From Sulfobacillus harzensis (GTDB lineage: Bacteria; Bacillota; Sulfobacillia; Sulfobacillales; Sulfobacillaceae), in assembly GCF_012933365.1 (NCBI RefSeq), contig NZ_JABBVZ010000010.1:1-64000 (forward strand): a DNA stretch of 64,000 bases, given 5' to 3'. The notes beneath the pieces were generated by a model, which was given only the letters and a program-made list of their open reading frames with translations, was not told the DNA's origin and ran no database searches. Made by a program: the position numbers and the translations under genes. Position 1 is the stretch's first letter, and every line of letters starts with the position of its first letter. This document shows positions 17,154 through 25,687 of the stretch, piece after piece.

Positions 17154-18358
17154 GGATTCACGGGGCCAAGAACGCTGCTTTACCGATAATGGCCGCGTCG
17201 GTGCTCGCCTCGAGTCCGGTCACGTTGGAGGGAGTGCCGCGGCTGCGCGATGTCGATGTCATGATCCAAGTTTTGACCGCTTTGGGCGCCGAAGTGGCCT
17301 GGCAGGGCCGCACTCTTGTGATTGATCCGCGTGGTATTAATCAATATGTCATTCCGCAGGAACTCATGCAGAAAATGCGCGCCTCCATCTTCGTGATTGG
17401 ACCTTTGCTGGCACGTTTGGGGCATGCCGTGGCCGTGCAGCCGGGCGGCTGTTCTATCGGCGATCGGCCGATCGATATCCACATTTACGGCTTTAGCCAA
17501 ATGGGCGCCGAGGTTGAGGAGAGCGACATGGGCACCCGGTTGGACGGCCAGCTGAAGCCCGCCAGCATCCATCTCATCTATCCGTCCGTGGGGGCCACGG
17601 AGAATCTGATGATGGCCGCGGCTCGAACGCCGGGCGAGACTCGCATTCGCAATGCTGCAATGGAGCCGGAGATTGTGGATTTGGCGCAGTTTCTGGAAAA
17701 GATGGGGGCGACAGTCCGCGGTGCGGGGACGTCGGACATTCGCATTGTCGGAAAACCAGAGCTCGAGGGCGTCACGCATACCATCATTCCCGACCGCATC
17801 GAGGCAGCCACATTCGCGCTGGCGGCTGCCGCCACCGGCGGGCACGTTGTCTTGCAAAACTGCATCGCTGAGCATCTCCCGGGGCTTGTCGGGCGGTTGC
17901 GCGATGTCGGGGTAGAGGTGGTCGAGAAGGAGGGCGATGTACTGGAGGTGACGGCGCCCGAAAAGTATCGGGCCACGCCGATCTCGCTCCACACCGGGCC
18001 GTATCCGGGCTTTGCCACCGATATGCAGGCCCAGTTCATGGCCTTTTTGCTGAGAGTGCCCGGGGTGCACATTATTTCCGAGCGGGTATTTGAAAATCGG
18101 CTCGGCCATGCGCGGGAATTGCGCCGCATGGGTGCACAAATCGTGGCGGATCAGCGGGTGGCGCTAATCTATGGCGGAAAGCCCTTGTTCGGCGGCGAGG
18201 TGCGGGCGTTGGATCTCAGAGCGGGAGCAGCGCTGGTCATTGCCGGATTATTTGCCCAAGGCGAGACCGTTATTCACGACCGTGAGGTGATTGAGCGCGG
18301 CTACGAGGATTTGGACGGTCGGCTGCGCGTCGTGGGAGCGGACATCCAGCCTCGGTAA
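17105..18358 (+). CDS. murA: UDP-GlcNAc 1-carboxyvinyltransferase MurA
   Basis: First committed enzyme of peptidoglycan synthesis, transferring enolpyruvate from PEP to UDP-GlcNAc, 417 residues. The catalytic Cys116 is in QPGGCSIGDRP and Lys22 in HGAKNAALP. Because the Cys is present, the enzyme should be sensitive to fosfomycin. The ATG at 17105 gives the normal N-terminus MGEFVVRGG and follows GGGAGG about 12 bases upstream. murB and murA side by side are the enzymes of consecutive steps. The gene ends 38 bases before the DUF881 gene. Confidence 0.96.
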   Translation: MGEFVVRGGRRLDGTVRIHGAKNAALPIMAASVLASSPVTLEGVPRLRDVDVMIQVLTALGAEVAWQGRTLVIDPRGINQYVIPQELMQKMRASIFVIGPLLARLGHAVAVQPGGCSIGDRPIDIHIYGFSQMGAEVEESDMGTRLDGQLKPASIHLIYPSVGATENLMMAAARTPGETRIRNAAMEPEIVDLAQFLEKMGATVRGAGTSDIRIVGKPELEGVTHTIIPDRIEAATFALAAAATGGHVVLQNCIAEHLPGLVGRLRDVGVEVVEKEGDVLEVTAPEKYRATPISLHTGPYPGFATDMQAQFMAFLLRVPGVHIISERVFENRLGHARELRRMGAQIVADQRVALIYGGKPLFGGEVRALDLRAGAALVIAGLFAQGETVIHDREVIERGYEDLDGRLRVVGADIQPR

Positions 18359-18396
18359 CGGTATACTGAGGGCAATATCACGGGAGGCTTGGTCCC

Positions 18397-19095
18397 ATGG
18401 CTCAGCGTTTGGTAGCTCTTTTGGCCGCCATAGCCGCCGTCGCCGGCTTTCTCATAACCCAACAAATCCGGACTGTGAGTGCGCTTAATCGGACGGCCGC
18501 CATCCAACAGGGGAAGACGCTCGAGTACTTAGTCACCAAGGCGGACCAGTTCAATGTGGTGCAAGAGCATCGCATCAGCCGATTGGCGGAGCGTCTTAAG
18601 GCGGAGCCGCCGGCTCCGTCCTTGGGGCCGATTGAAGCGCGGCTGTCGAGTACCGGCCCTCTGGCGGCGCTTACACCGGTTTCGGGCGCCGGCGTCACGG
18701 TACTCATGCACGACGCGACCCACGCCGCCTTTCCCGGCGAGCCGAACATGCTGCGCCTGGTCCACGATCAGTATGTTTTGCGGGTAATCGCTTTGATGTC
18801 GGCGGCGGGTGCCCGCGCCATCAGCATTGATGGGCAGCGTTTTACCGCCATCACCTCGATCTTTTGCGCCGGCCCCACCATTCGCATTAATGGGATCCCT
18901 TATGCCTCCCCTTACCGTATTGAGGCTGTAGGCCCGCGAGCGGCAATGTTGAAGGCCTTGAACAGCGATCCCGACATTCAGGGATGGGCTCAGCTGGTAT
19001 CCATTAAGTACCACCCTGAATCTCATCTGGAAATTGCCCCCTATCGCGGCCCTGTGCAGTTTTCCCTGGCTAAACCTGTTAAGATAGGGGAGTAG
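18397..19095 (+). CDS. DUF881 family membrane-anchored protein (YlxW/YlxX-like)
   Basis: A 232-residue protein with one N-terminal membrane segment (about residues 4-20), a short helical stretch, and a conserved extracytoplasmic domain containing GAGVTVLMHD, HDQYVLRVIALMSAAGARAISIDGQR and CAGPTIRINGIPYASPY, all DUF881 hallmarks. Such genes lie between murB/divIB and sbp-ftsA in Bacillus (ylxW, ylxX). The biochemical function is unknown; a link to division is inferred from position. ATG follows GGGAGG. Confidence 0.88.
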   Translation: MAQRLVALLAAIAAVAGFLITQQIRTVSALNRTAAIQQGKTLEYLVTKADQFNVVQEHRISRLAERLKAEPPAPSLGPIEARLSSTGPLAALTPVSGAGVTVLMHDATHAAFPGEPNMLRLVHDQYVLRVIALMSAAGARAISIDGQRFTAITSIFCAGPTIRINGIPYASPYRIEAVGPRAAMLKALNSDPDIQGWAQLVSIKYHPESHLEIAPYRGPVQFSLAKPVKIGE

Positions 19096-19118
19096 AACCA
19101 GAAAGGGGAAATTCCTCC

Positions 19119-19487
19119 TTGTGGATTGTCGTTGTCGGTCTGGCAATGGGGATTCTCATCGGCTTGTCCTTCCCCAATGTCCTGCCGGTATCGTTCGCCA
19201 ACTACTTGTCGATAGCCCTATTGGCTGCCATGGACTCGGCCTTTGGGGGCATTCGGGCCAGCCTGGAAGGCAAGTTTATTCCCCTGACTTTTGTTAGCGG
19301 GTTGGTGTCCAATGCCGTGCTGGCGGCACTTTTGACCTACCTCGGCAACAAAATGGGGGTTCCCTTATTTGACGCGGCGTTGTTTGCGTTCGGGTTCCGC
19401 ATTTTCCAAAACCTCGGGGCCATTCGTCATGCGCTCATCGACCGTTGGCAGAAATCGCGGGTAAAATTGCATCATGAGTCGGTTTAA
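19119..19487 (+). CDS. sbp: Small basic protein Sbp (DUF1290)
   Basis: A 122-residue integral membrane protein with about three hydrophobic segments. The family core YLSIALLAAMDSAFGGIRASLEG and FRIFQNLGAIRH are clear. It starts with TTG at 19119 behind AAAGGGG. It follows the DUF881 gene and precedes ftsA exactly as sbp does in Bacillus subtilis. The exact role is unknown; it is conserved next to division genes in spore formers. Confidence 0.88.
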   Translation: MWIVVVGLAMGILIGLSFPNVLPVSFANYLSIALLAAMDSAFGGIRASLEGKFIPLTFVSGLVSNAVLAALLTYLGNKMGVPLFDAALFAFGFRIFQNLGAIRHALIDRWQKSRVKLHHESV

Positions 19488-19555
19488 ATGCAGGAAAAAT
19501 GCGATTCAGGGAGAAGTTCATCCGAGAGCGATTTTCTCCCGCTGGAGGTGTCGAA

Positions 19556-20752
19556 TTGGCCAAACGCCCATTAATCTTGGCAGTGGACGTGGGAACCACG
19601 AAAGTCTCGGCGCTAGTGGGCGAGGCACGTTCTGACGGGGAATTGACGGTATTGGGGATTGCCGCCACACCAGTGGCCGGCATGCGCCGAGGGCTTGTCT
19701 ATGAGGTGGAACGGGTGGCGCTGGCTATTCGCGACGCCGTCAACCGTGCCAACAGCATGGCAGGCACCGATTTGAAGGAAGCGGCCGTGGCGGTGAATGG
19801 CGATCACTTGGCTGTTTTGGAAGGACAAGCCCGCATCGGCCTCAAAACCGGGACGGTTCGGGAAGAGGATGTTGAGCACGCCACCCACAAGGCGGCTCAA
19901 GTTGCTCACGATACCGATCGCGAAACGGTGCAAGTGATTCGCCGGGGATTGGCCGTGGACGGCTTTCGCGGTGTGGTGGACCCGGTCGGCATGGTGGCTC
20001 ATCAGTTGGATGCTGAGGTGTTGGTGGTGACGGGAGTGGCCACTGTCCTCAAAAATCTCAAGCGGGTGGTCACGATGGCCGGACTGCATCCGATTCTGTG
20101 GGTTCCAGCTCCCCGTGCTTCGGCTGATGGTGTCTTGGCCGACGACGAAAAGCAGATTGGCGTGGTTCACCTCGACGTAGGCGGCGGGACTACAGGCGTC
20201 ACCGTGCACCGTGGCGGGCACATTCAATATCTGGGCGTCGTGCCGCTGGGAGGCGAGTCGATTACCTCGGACCTTAGCGTGGGGTTGGGGGTGGTATCGA
20301 CTCAGGCAGAGCGCTTGAAGTTGGAATATGCTGCAGTGGGTGCCGAACGGGATGGGACCCTAGAGGTGCGCGCTGTGAGCGGCCAGTCGGTGAAGCTAAT
20401 CGCCGTGAAGGAACTTGAGGAGATAGTTGAGGCGCGCGTCGACGAATGGGCCTCAATGGTCGAGCAGCACTTGAGCCGCATTGAGTGGCCCAAAGGCCCC
20501 GCAGCGGGTGTGGTGATGACGGGTGGCGGGTCGCTCTTGAAGGGACTGCCGTCCTACCTCGAAAACCGTTGGGGATGGCCCGTGCGTCTGGGCGTGCCGA
20601 TTGGACTCGGCGGCCTCTCCGATTTGTCGCGCAGTCCCGGCTACTCGGTGGCGGTCGGCGTGGCCCGCGCCGCCAAATCTCTTGGGTTTCGACCCCAGAG
20701 CGAGTCGTGGATTCAGCGCCTCTTGCAGTTTTGGATGACGTTATGGAACTAG
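19556..20752 (+). CDS. ftsA: Cell division protein FtsA
   Basis: Actin-like ATPase that tethers FtsZ to the membrane, about 398 residues. ATP-binding motifs: AVDVGTTKVSALVG (phosphate 1), HLDVGGGTTGVTVH (phosphate 2) and VVMTGGGSLLKG (adenosine). The C-terminus has a short amphipathic tail, SWIQRLLQFWMTLWN, suited to membrane binding. The best start is TTG at 19556, which has GGAGGTG 6 bases upstream and yields the usual N-terminus; an ATG at 19499 would add 19 residues with a weak ribosome site. ftsZ follows 30 bases later. Confidence 0.95.
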   Translation: MAKRPLILAVDVGTTKVSALVGEARSDGELTVLGIAATPVAGMRRGLVYEVERVALAIRDAVNRANSMAGTDLKEAAVAVNGDHLAVLEGQARIGLKTGTVREEDVEHATHKAAQVAHDTDRETVQVIRRGLAVDGFRGVVDPVGMVAHQLDAEVLVVTGVATVLKNLKRVVTMAGLHPILWVPAPRASADGVLADDEKQIGVVHLDVGGGTTGVTVHRGGHIQYLGVVPLGGESITSDLSVGLGVVSTQAERLKLEYAAVGAERDGTLEVRAVSGQSVKLIAVKELEEIVEARVDEWASMVEQHLSRIEWPKGPAAGVVMTGGGSLLKGLPSYLENRWGWPVRLGVPIGLGGLSDLSRSPGYSVAVGVARAAKSLGFRPQSESWIQRLLQFWMTLWN

Positions 20753-20782
20753 TTGAACGACCCCAATGAGGGAGGAAACAGG

Positions 20783-21847
20783 ATGTTAGATTTTGACCAG
20801 GCGGCAGAAAACTTTGCGGTAATTAAGGTGGTGGGCGTGGGCGGTGGCGGCACCAATGCCGTCAACCGCATGATTCAGGCCGGCCTGAAGGGCGTGGAGT
20901 TTATTGCTGTCAACACTGATGCCCAGGCGTTGGCGTTGTCCATGGCGCCCACGCGTCTGCAAGTCGGTGGCAAGCTCACCAAGGGATTGGGCGCCGGCGC
21001 CAATCCGGAGATCGGCCAAAAGGCCGCTGAAGAGAGCCGCGAACAGATTGCGGATGCATTAAAGGGTGCCGATATGGTCTTCATTACCGCTGGTATGGGC
21101 GGCGGAACGGGGACCGGGGCTGCGCCGGTGGTGGCAGAAGTGGCCAAGGAAGTCGGAGCCTTGGCGGTTGGCGTGGTGACCAAACCCTTCACTTTTGAAG
21201 GGCGCCGTCGTCAGACCTTTGCGGAAAAAGGCGCCAACAACCTGAAGTCGAAGGTGGATACGCTCATCACCATTCCCAACGACCGGTTGCTTCAGGTGGT
21301 GGAGAAGAAGACCTCAATTGTAGAGGCTTTCCGTATCGCTGACGACGTACTCCGACAGGGCGTTCAGGGCATTTCCGACCTCATTGCAGTTCCGGGCCTC
21401 ATCAATTTGGACTTTGCCGACGTGAAGACCATCATGTCGGAAATGGGTTCAGCCCTCATGGGCGTGGGCGTGAGCCAAGGCGAAAACCGGGCCGCCGCAG
21501 CCGCCAAAGCGGCCATCTCCAGCCCGTTGCTGGAGACCAGCATCGACGGTGCCCGCGGAGTGCTGCTCAACATTACCGGCGGTGGGGACTTGGCGCTGTT
21601 TGAGGTCAACGAAGCGGCGGAAATTGTCATTCAGGCGGCCGATCCGGAAGCCAACATCATTTTCGGTGCTGTCATTGACGAGAGCTTGCGCGACGAGGTG
21701 CGGGTGACCGTCATTGCCACAGGATTTACTGGGGAACGGTCCCGCCGAGCCGACGCGGAGACGGCACAACCCCAGCAGGAAGTGGAGATTAAGCCTTTCT
21801 CCAATGACGATTTGGACATTCCCGCGTTTCTTCGCCGGCGCTCCTAG
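20783..21847 (+). CDS. ftsZ: Cell division protein FtsZ
   Basis: Tubulin-like GTPase forming the Z ring, 354 residues. N-terminal GTP-binding region [15 protein letters not shown], the tubulin signature [10 protein letters not shown] at about residues 106-115, and the T7-loop synergy region [13 protein letters not shown] with its catalytic Asp. The C-terminal peptide [14 protein letters not shown] is the conserved site that binds FtsA and SepF; both partners are encoded in this window. The start follows GGGAGGAAACAGG. It is the last gene of the cluster, followed by a strong terminator. Confidence 0.98.
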   Translation: MLDFDQAAENFAVIKVVGVGGGGTNAVNRMIQAGLKGVEFIAVNTDAQALALSMAPTRLQVGGKLTKGLGAGANPEIGQKAAEESREQIADALKGADMVFITAGMGGGTGTGAAPVVAEVAKEVGALAVGVVTKPFTFEGRRRQTFAEKGANNLKSKVDTLITIPNDRLLQVVEKKTSIVEAFRIADDVLRQGVQGISDLIAVPGLINLDFADVKTIMSEMGSALMGVGVSQGENRAAAAAKAAISSPLLETSIDGARGVLLNITGGGDLALFEVNEAAEIVIQAADPEANIIFGAVIDESLRDEVRVTVIATGFTGERSRRADAETAQPQQEVEIKPFSNDDLDIPAFLRRRS

Positions 21848-21860
21848 CATTCGCAGGAAA

Positions 21861-21891
21861 AACCCGCTTCCTTTCGGGAAGCGGGTTTTTT
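21861..21891 (+). terminator. Strong terminator after ftsZ
   Basis: A perfect 11-bp stem (AACCCGCTTCC / GGAAGCGGGTT) with loop TTTCG, running into six T. It closes the dcw operon and isolates spoIIGA. Confidence 0.93.
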
Positions 21892-21922
21892 GTCGGCAAT
21901 TTGAATGAGCGCCCTCCGCTGA

Positions 21923-21955
21923 TTGACAGACTTCTTTGCCCTCCCTTCCTACAAT
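21923..21955 (+). promoter_or_regulatory. spoIIG-type promoter with extended spacer
   Basis: Perfect TTGACA (21923-21928) and near-perfect TACAAT (21950-21955) are 21 bases apart. The spoIIG promoter of Bacillus subtilis is known for consensus-like hexamers spaced 22 bases apart, which sigma-A can use only when Spo0A~P helps. The same gene follows here. A weak 0A-box-like TGTCGGC lies at 21891-21897; no perfect TGNCGAA was found. Confidence 0.65.
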
Positions 21956-22045
21956 AGGCGGTGTCGGGAGACATACCACGGTGTGGACTCCCATATGCAT
22001 ATTCTGACCCCTTGGGTCTGGTCAAGCGTGGAGGAGGGAGCTCTG

Positions 22046-22927
22046 GTGGTCAACGGCATTAGTACCCTCTTATTCAGTCTGGAAATGGACTGGGTGCTCG
22101 TATGGTTAACGGCGAAGCTTTTAGGCCATCGCACCACCACCCTTCGCATCACCCTAGCCGCTAGCGTTGGTCTTCTACCCACCCTATGGGTATTGCTGAG
22201 GCAAAACCTTTATGCCGTTCCGTGGGAATTAGGACTTGTGTGGCCTCTGGTCATGATGGCAGTGGCCTTTAAGGGACTGGCGCGCCGATTTTGGCTAAAG
22301 GGCTTGGTGCTGTTTTACGCCATGTCTCTTTTGGCAGGGGGCTTGATGAACGCTGGCTTGTCGTGGCTTCGGTTGTATTCGCCGGGATTCCCCGGTTGGG
22401 TGGACTGGGCCCTGTTGGCCCCCGCAGCGCTCATCGTGCTGGGCCTTTGGATGCCGACACGCCGTGTGCGGCAGCTGGTAGGGCGTGAAGCCTACGGGGA
22501 GATCGAATTGGAGCTGCAAAAGCGGGTGCTGCGGCTGCCGGTTCTCTGGGACTCGGGCAACGAATTGACTGATGCGAAGACGCGCCGGCCGGTAGTTATT
22601 GTCGAGATGGCTGCTGCGCTTGACTGGATCCCCGGAGACCTTCTGCCCTGGATTCTGGCTGTGCATCGCCAAGAGACGGATGTGCGGCCCCCCGAGCTGT
22701 GGCAGGATCGGGCTTCAGGGGTGCCATTTCACACCATCAATGGGCAAGGGGTGCTGCCCGCGGTGCCAGTGGACCGGGCCCGCGGCCAGTATAACGATCG
22801 CTGGCATGCCATGGTTCCGCAGATGGTGGCTTTTGCGCCCGGGCGCATCACCCGCGACCATAGTTATCATGCCCTAGCAACGCCTAAGAGTTTGATCCAC
22901 TATCCGAATGAAAGGGTGGGAGCATGA
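22046..22927 (+). CDS. spoIIGA: Sigma-E processing peptidase SpoIIGA
   Basis: Membrane-embedded aspartic protease that cleaves the pro-peptide of sigma-E when triggered by SpoIIR, about 293 residues. Five hydrophobic segments fill the N-terminal half (to about residue 140). The C-terminal domain has [21 protein letters not shown]-type sequence, the DSGN active-site motif of the family. GTG at 22046 is chosen because GAGGAGGGAG lies just upstream and the N-terminus then aligns with Bacillus SpoIIGA; the earlier in-frame TTG at 21923 is the promoter -35 box itself. It overlaps sigE by 4 bases. Confidence 0.9.
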   Translation: MVNGISTLLFSLEMDWVLVWLTAKLLGHRTTTLRITLAASVGLLPTLWVLLRQNLYAVPWELGLVWPLVMMAVAFKGLARRFWLKGLVLFYAMSLLAGGLMNAGLSWLRLYSPGFPGWVDWALLAPAALIVLGLWMPTRRVRQLVGREAYGEIELELQKRVLRLPVLWDSGNELTDAKTRRPVVIVEMAAALDWIPGDLLPWILAVHRQETDVRPPELWQDRASGVPFHTINGQGVLPAVPVDRARGQYNDRWHAMVPQMVAFAPGRITRDHSYHALATPKSLIHYPNERVGA

Positions 22928-23670
22928 TCGAGACGGCGAATTGGGTATGGGATCAGGAGAGCAACTGGTGGCATCGTCTCGGACAGTCGCTGAAGGAGCT
23001 GTTCGGCGTCGTGGATCTGACCGATGTCCACTACGTGGGTTCCAGCGAAGCTCTGCCGCCACCTTTAACCGGTGATGAGGAAGCTCTCCTCTTAATGGAC
23101 TTATCCGCAGGACAGATGACAGCCCGTGCGACGCTTATTGAGCGCAATCTCAGGCTGGTGGTCTACATCGCCCGCAAATTCGAAAATACCGGCGTGGGCA
23201 TCGAAGACTTGGTCTCCATTGGGACCATTGGACTCATCAAAGCGGTCAATACCTTCAATGTGGAGAAGAAGATCAAGCTGGCCACCTACGCCTCAAAGTG
23301 CATCGAGAACGAGATACTGATGTATTTGCGCCGCAATTCCCGTACCCGCTCGGAAGTTTCCTTTGACGAGCCTCTGAATGTCGATTGGGATGGCAACGAG
23401 TTATTGCTGTCAGATGTGATGGGGACTGAGACCGATTTAATCTCGCGGCCCTTGGAAGAAGAGGTGGACCGGGTACTCCTCAAACGGGCCCTGGCAAAAT
23501 TGTCGCCGCGGGAGCGGCGCATCATGGAATTGCGCTTTGGCCTCATGGATGGGCTGGAACGCACGCAAAAAGAGGTGGCTGATTCGCTCGGCATTAGCCA
23601 ATCATACATCTCGCGGTTGGAAAAGCGGATTATCAAACGGCTCAGAAAAGAGTTCCGACGCATGGAATAA
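22924..23670 (+). CDS. sigE: Sporulation sigma factor sigma-E (pro-form)
   Basis: Early mother-cell sigma factor, 248 residues. The N-terminal 35-40 residues, containing [15 protein letters not shown], are the pro-sequence; the processing region is [14 protein letters not shown], matching [14 protein letters not shown] of Bacillus. Region 2 ([35 protein letters not shown]) and region 4 ([21 protein letters not shown]) are nearly identical to Bacillus sigma-E. Co-transcribed with its protease spoIIGA and closed by a hairpin. Confidence 0.97.
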   Translation: MIETANWVWDQESNWWHRLGQSLKELFGVVDLTDVHYVGSSEALPPPLTGDEEALLLMDLSAGQMTARATLIERNLRLVVYIARKFENTGVGIEDLVSIGTIGLIKAVNTFNVEKKIKLATYASKCIENEILMYLRRNSRTRSEVSFDEPLNVDWDGNELLLSDVMGTETDLISRPLEEEVDRVLLKRALAKLSPRERRIMELRFGLMDGLERTQKEVADSLGISQSYISRLEKRIIKRLRKEFRRME

Positions 23671-23680
23671 CGGCGCGCTT

Positions 23681-23714
23681 GGGAGGCTGTCCCTAAAGAG
23701 GGCAGCCTCCCTTT
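23681..23714 (+). terminator. Terminator-like hairpin after sigE
   Basis: GGGAGGCTG pairs with CAGCCTCCC, with an inner CCCT/AGGG stem and AAAG loop. Only three T follow, so it may be a weak terminator or work for both strands, as the next gene is convergent. Confidence 0.65.
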
Positions 23715-23765
23715 CGCAGTTCGGGCGAGTCTTCCGAGAAACAGGGCTGACGGGGCAGCCCGTTC

Positions 23766-24314
23766 TTACGGATGGGTGTAAATCTTTACCGATGCGTGGG
23801 CGGCGGTTGGAGAAATCACCAAGGTATCCCACATACCCATGGCGGCGTGACCGGGGATGCCACACACCAAGGCAAAAGTACCGGATTTGTTCGCCGCAAA
23901 GTGAAAGGATTGCTGCACGCCGTAGGTCGATCCCATCGTGGGGTTCGGTGTCGAGGCATGAGAGAAAGCTAGGGCGCTCGCCGGTATTTCCGTATTGGTG
24001 TGGAATTTGAGCGGCACGATCATGGCGGAGTGGGCCTGTGCGTTGTCGACATTCTCGAACCTTACCGATACCTTCCAGCCCGTTGGCACGGTCAGCACCA
24101 TTTGGCCATTGCCGTATCCGTTAAACGTCATCCGATTGCCTTCCCCGGCGTAGAGGTGAAAGGTCACACGCTTTTGCGCGCTGTTTTGCGTGACCCACTG
24201 GGCCGGATTGAAGGGTGGACTGACTGCGACATGAGATGGAGCCGCGCCGCATGCTGCCAACATTCCGGTGAGTGCCAGGGAGGCGGTCCAAGCTGGCACA
24301 ATAAAGCGCTTCAT
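23766..24314 (-). CDS. Sulfocyanin-like blue copper lipoprotein
   Basis: A 182-residue type-1 copper protein. The N-terminus carries a lipoprotein signal ending in the lipobox LAAC (about residue 22), so it should be anchored outside the cytoplasmic membrane. Copper ligands: the His of AHSAMIV and the Cys, His and Met of CGIPGHAAMGM near the C-terminus, the sulfocyanin (SoxE) pattern. Sulfocyanins carry electrons in archaeal and Sulfobacillus respiratory chains, including iron oxidation. The gene lies 13 bases after nirK on the same strand, with AGGAGGAGT before the ATG, so the pair forms an operon. Confidence 0.88.
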   Translation of the reverse strand: MKRFIVPAWTASLALTGMLAACGAAPSHVAVSPPFNPAQWVTQNSAQKRVTFHLYAGEGNRMTFNGYGNGQMVLTVPTGWKVSVRFENVDNAQAHSAMIVPLKFHTNTEIPASALAFSHASTPNPTMGSTYGVQQSFHFAANKSGTFALVCGIPGHAAMGMWDTLVISPTAAHASVKIYTHP

Positions 24315-24327
24315 GACAAGACTCCTC

Positions 24328-25281
24328 CTATTGGGCTTGCCGCTTTACGTCAAATATACCCGCCGCGCCGCGGTCAAACTGATTCATCGCGTGCGAGACA
24401 AACGAATAACTGCCTGGCTGTGTGAATTCCAGATGAATCAAAGCTCCGCCACCCGGCGGGATGGTAATGGTCTGCACGTCATAGAGGTGGTTTTGCGGAT
24501 TCCCGGTATCCTGGACGTCGCGCAAAATACTGCCGACGACGTGAAAGGCGGATATTTCATTGGGCCCGGCATTGACCACGGCGATCGTAAACGGCTTGTC
24601 CAGGGGCGCTGGAAGCGGATTCTGGACGTACCGATCGGCAGACCCATTGAAGACCACATACCGCGGTTGTGCCGTCAAGACGGCATTTAAATTGTTAGGC
24701 TTGTAGAATTCGCTTTGCACCAGGGTATATAAGGGCGGCTTTTGTCCGGGGGGCGTCACGATTGCCATCCCGTACATGCCCTGTGCTATATGAAGTGGCA
24801 TCGGTGAGGACTCACAGTGGTACATGAAAACCCCGGGAACGCTGGCGACAAAGTGAATGGTTTTACTTTGCCCTGGGAGCACCGGCGTGAAATTCTGGTT
24901 GGGCGCCACCAGCGCAGCGTGCAAGTCAATCGAATGTGGCATGCGGGGGTCGAGATTGTGCAAGGTGAGGCTGACATCATCTCCCTGCTTAAGGTAGATG
25001 ACAGGCCCGGGGACAGTGCCATCGAAGGTCCATGCCGGAAAGGTCACGCCCGGCGCGATTTGAACCTTGGTTTCCTCCGCGTACATAGTAATCGTGACCT
25101 TCCTGCCATGCCGCACCAAGGTCATGGGCCGCGGGGGCTGGTTTAAAGGCTTCTCAGCGGTGGTTTTGGGAGCGCTCGCTGGGGGGTTGGGATGGCTCCC
25201 GCAAGCCCCTAGCAGCGCAGCCAGGGCAGCTACAGCTAACCCGATCAAACGACGTCGAATAGACTTGGTCTTGGCTGTCAT
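24328..25281 (-). CDS. nirK: AniA/NirK-like copper nitrite reductase lipoprotein
   Basis: A 317-residue two-domain multicopper protein with a lipoprotein signal (lipobox LGAC near residue 27). Copper-nitrite-reductase ligands are all visible: MPHSIDLH (type-1 His, catalytic Asp, type-2 His), YHCESSPMPLHIAQGM (type-2 His, type-1 Cys, His and Met), AFHVVG (catalytic His) and VSHAMNQF (third type-2 His). The Cys-to-His distance of 8 is that of AniA of Neisseria. It should reduce nitrite to NO, with electrons perhaps from the sulfocyanin encoded next. A different copper-oxidase activity cannot be excluded. ATG follows AAAGGGG. Confidence 0.87.
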   Translation of the reverse strand: MTAKTKSIRRRLIGLAVAALAALLGACGSHPNPPASAPKTTAEKPLNQPPRPMTLVRHGRKVTITMYAEETKVQIAPGVTFPAWTFDGTVPGPVIYLKQGDDVSLTLHNLDPRMPHSIDLHAALVAPNQNFTPVLPGQSKTIHFVASVPGVFMYHCESSPMPLHIAQGMYGMAIVTPPGQKPPLYTLVQSEFYKPNNLNAVLTAQPRYVVFNGSADRYVQNPLPAPLDKPFTIAVVNAGPNEISAFHVVGSILRDVQDTGNPQNHLYDVQTITIPPGGGALIHLEFTQPGSYSFVSHAMNQFDRGAAGIFDVKRQAQ

Positions 25282-25687
25282 GGAAAGCCCCTTTCCAATG
25301 CTGTTCTGTCAACGGTCTCTATCGGACAAGTCGTTTCCCCTGCTAGTGTGGCGGCCCGCCAGTTTTTCACTGTGACCCCTATCACACTTACGCCGTTGAA
25401 TTCAAAAATCTCATAGCCAGGTGACCGCCGGGACGCAGACCCACACCGGGACAATACCGCGGCCATCATCACTGGCTGCGTGCCATCTTTCGAAACGCTG
25501 GCGTCGTTAACGCCCAAAGCGTTCGTTTCGAGCGAAGGGAAAGGGGCTACCTGAGACTCGCGTAACTCTTTCGGGACGCCCATTCATCCGGGTCCTTACA
25601 GCGCTGGCAACATTCGGGCTCTTGCGCTGTTGACGGGGTTATCCTAAGCTAACGAATATTAGCATAGGATAACTTGCGAGGCTGCCC
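25282..25687. promoter_or_regulatory. Divergent intergenic region between nirK and the NRAMP-like gene
   Basis: The 406 bases hold no recognisable gene. A 101-codon minus-strand reading (25278-25583) overlaps the nirK start and matches no family I know. The right end carries a candidate promoter, TTGACG at 25630-25635 with GAATAT 18 bases later, overlapped by a long palindrome. No clear promoter for nirK was found. Confidence 0.4.
25639..25672. repeat. Palindromic operator candidate before the NRAMP-like gene
   Basis: TTATCCTAAGCTAA and TTAGCATAGGATAA form 14-bp arms matching at 13 positions around a 6-base centre. The centre overlaps the candidate -10 box. CTAAnCTAA-type half sites recall DtxR/MntR-family operators, which would suit a metal-uptake gene starting 16 bases later. 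Confidence 0.6.

Noticed and set aside
17180-18139. A 319-codon open frame on the minus strand
   Set aside because: It lies entirely opposite murA, whose motifs are all intact; long antisense frames are common in GC-rich genes.
21923-22045. N-terminal extension of SpoIIGA from TTG 21923
   Set aside because: The TTG is the TTGACA promoter element, the encoded residues have no counterpart in SpoIIGA, and GTG 22046 has a strong ribosome site.
25278-25583. A 101-codon minus-strand frame between nirK and the NRAMP-like gene
   Set aside because: It overlaps the nirK start, has no clear ribosome site and matches no family I know; treated as intergenic.
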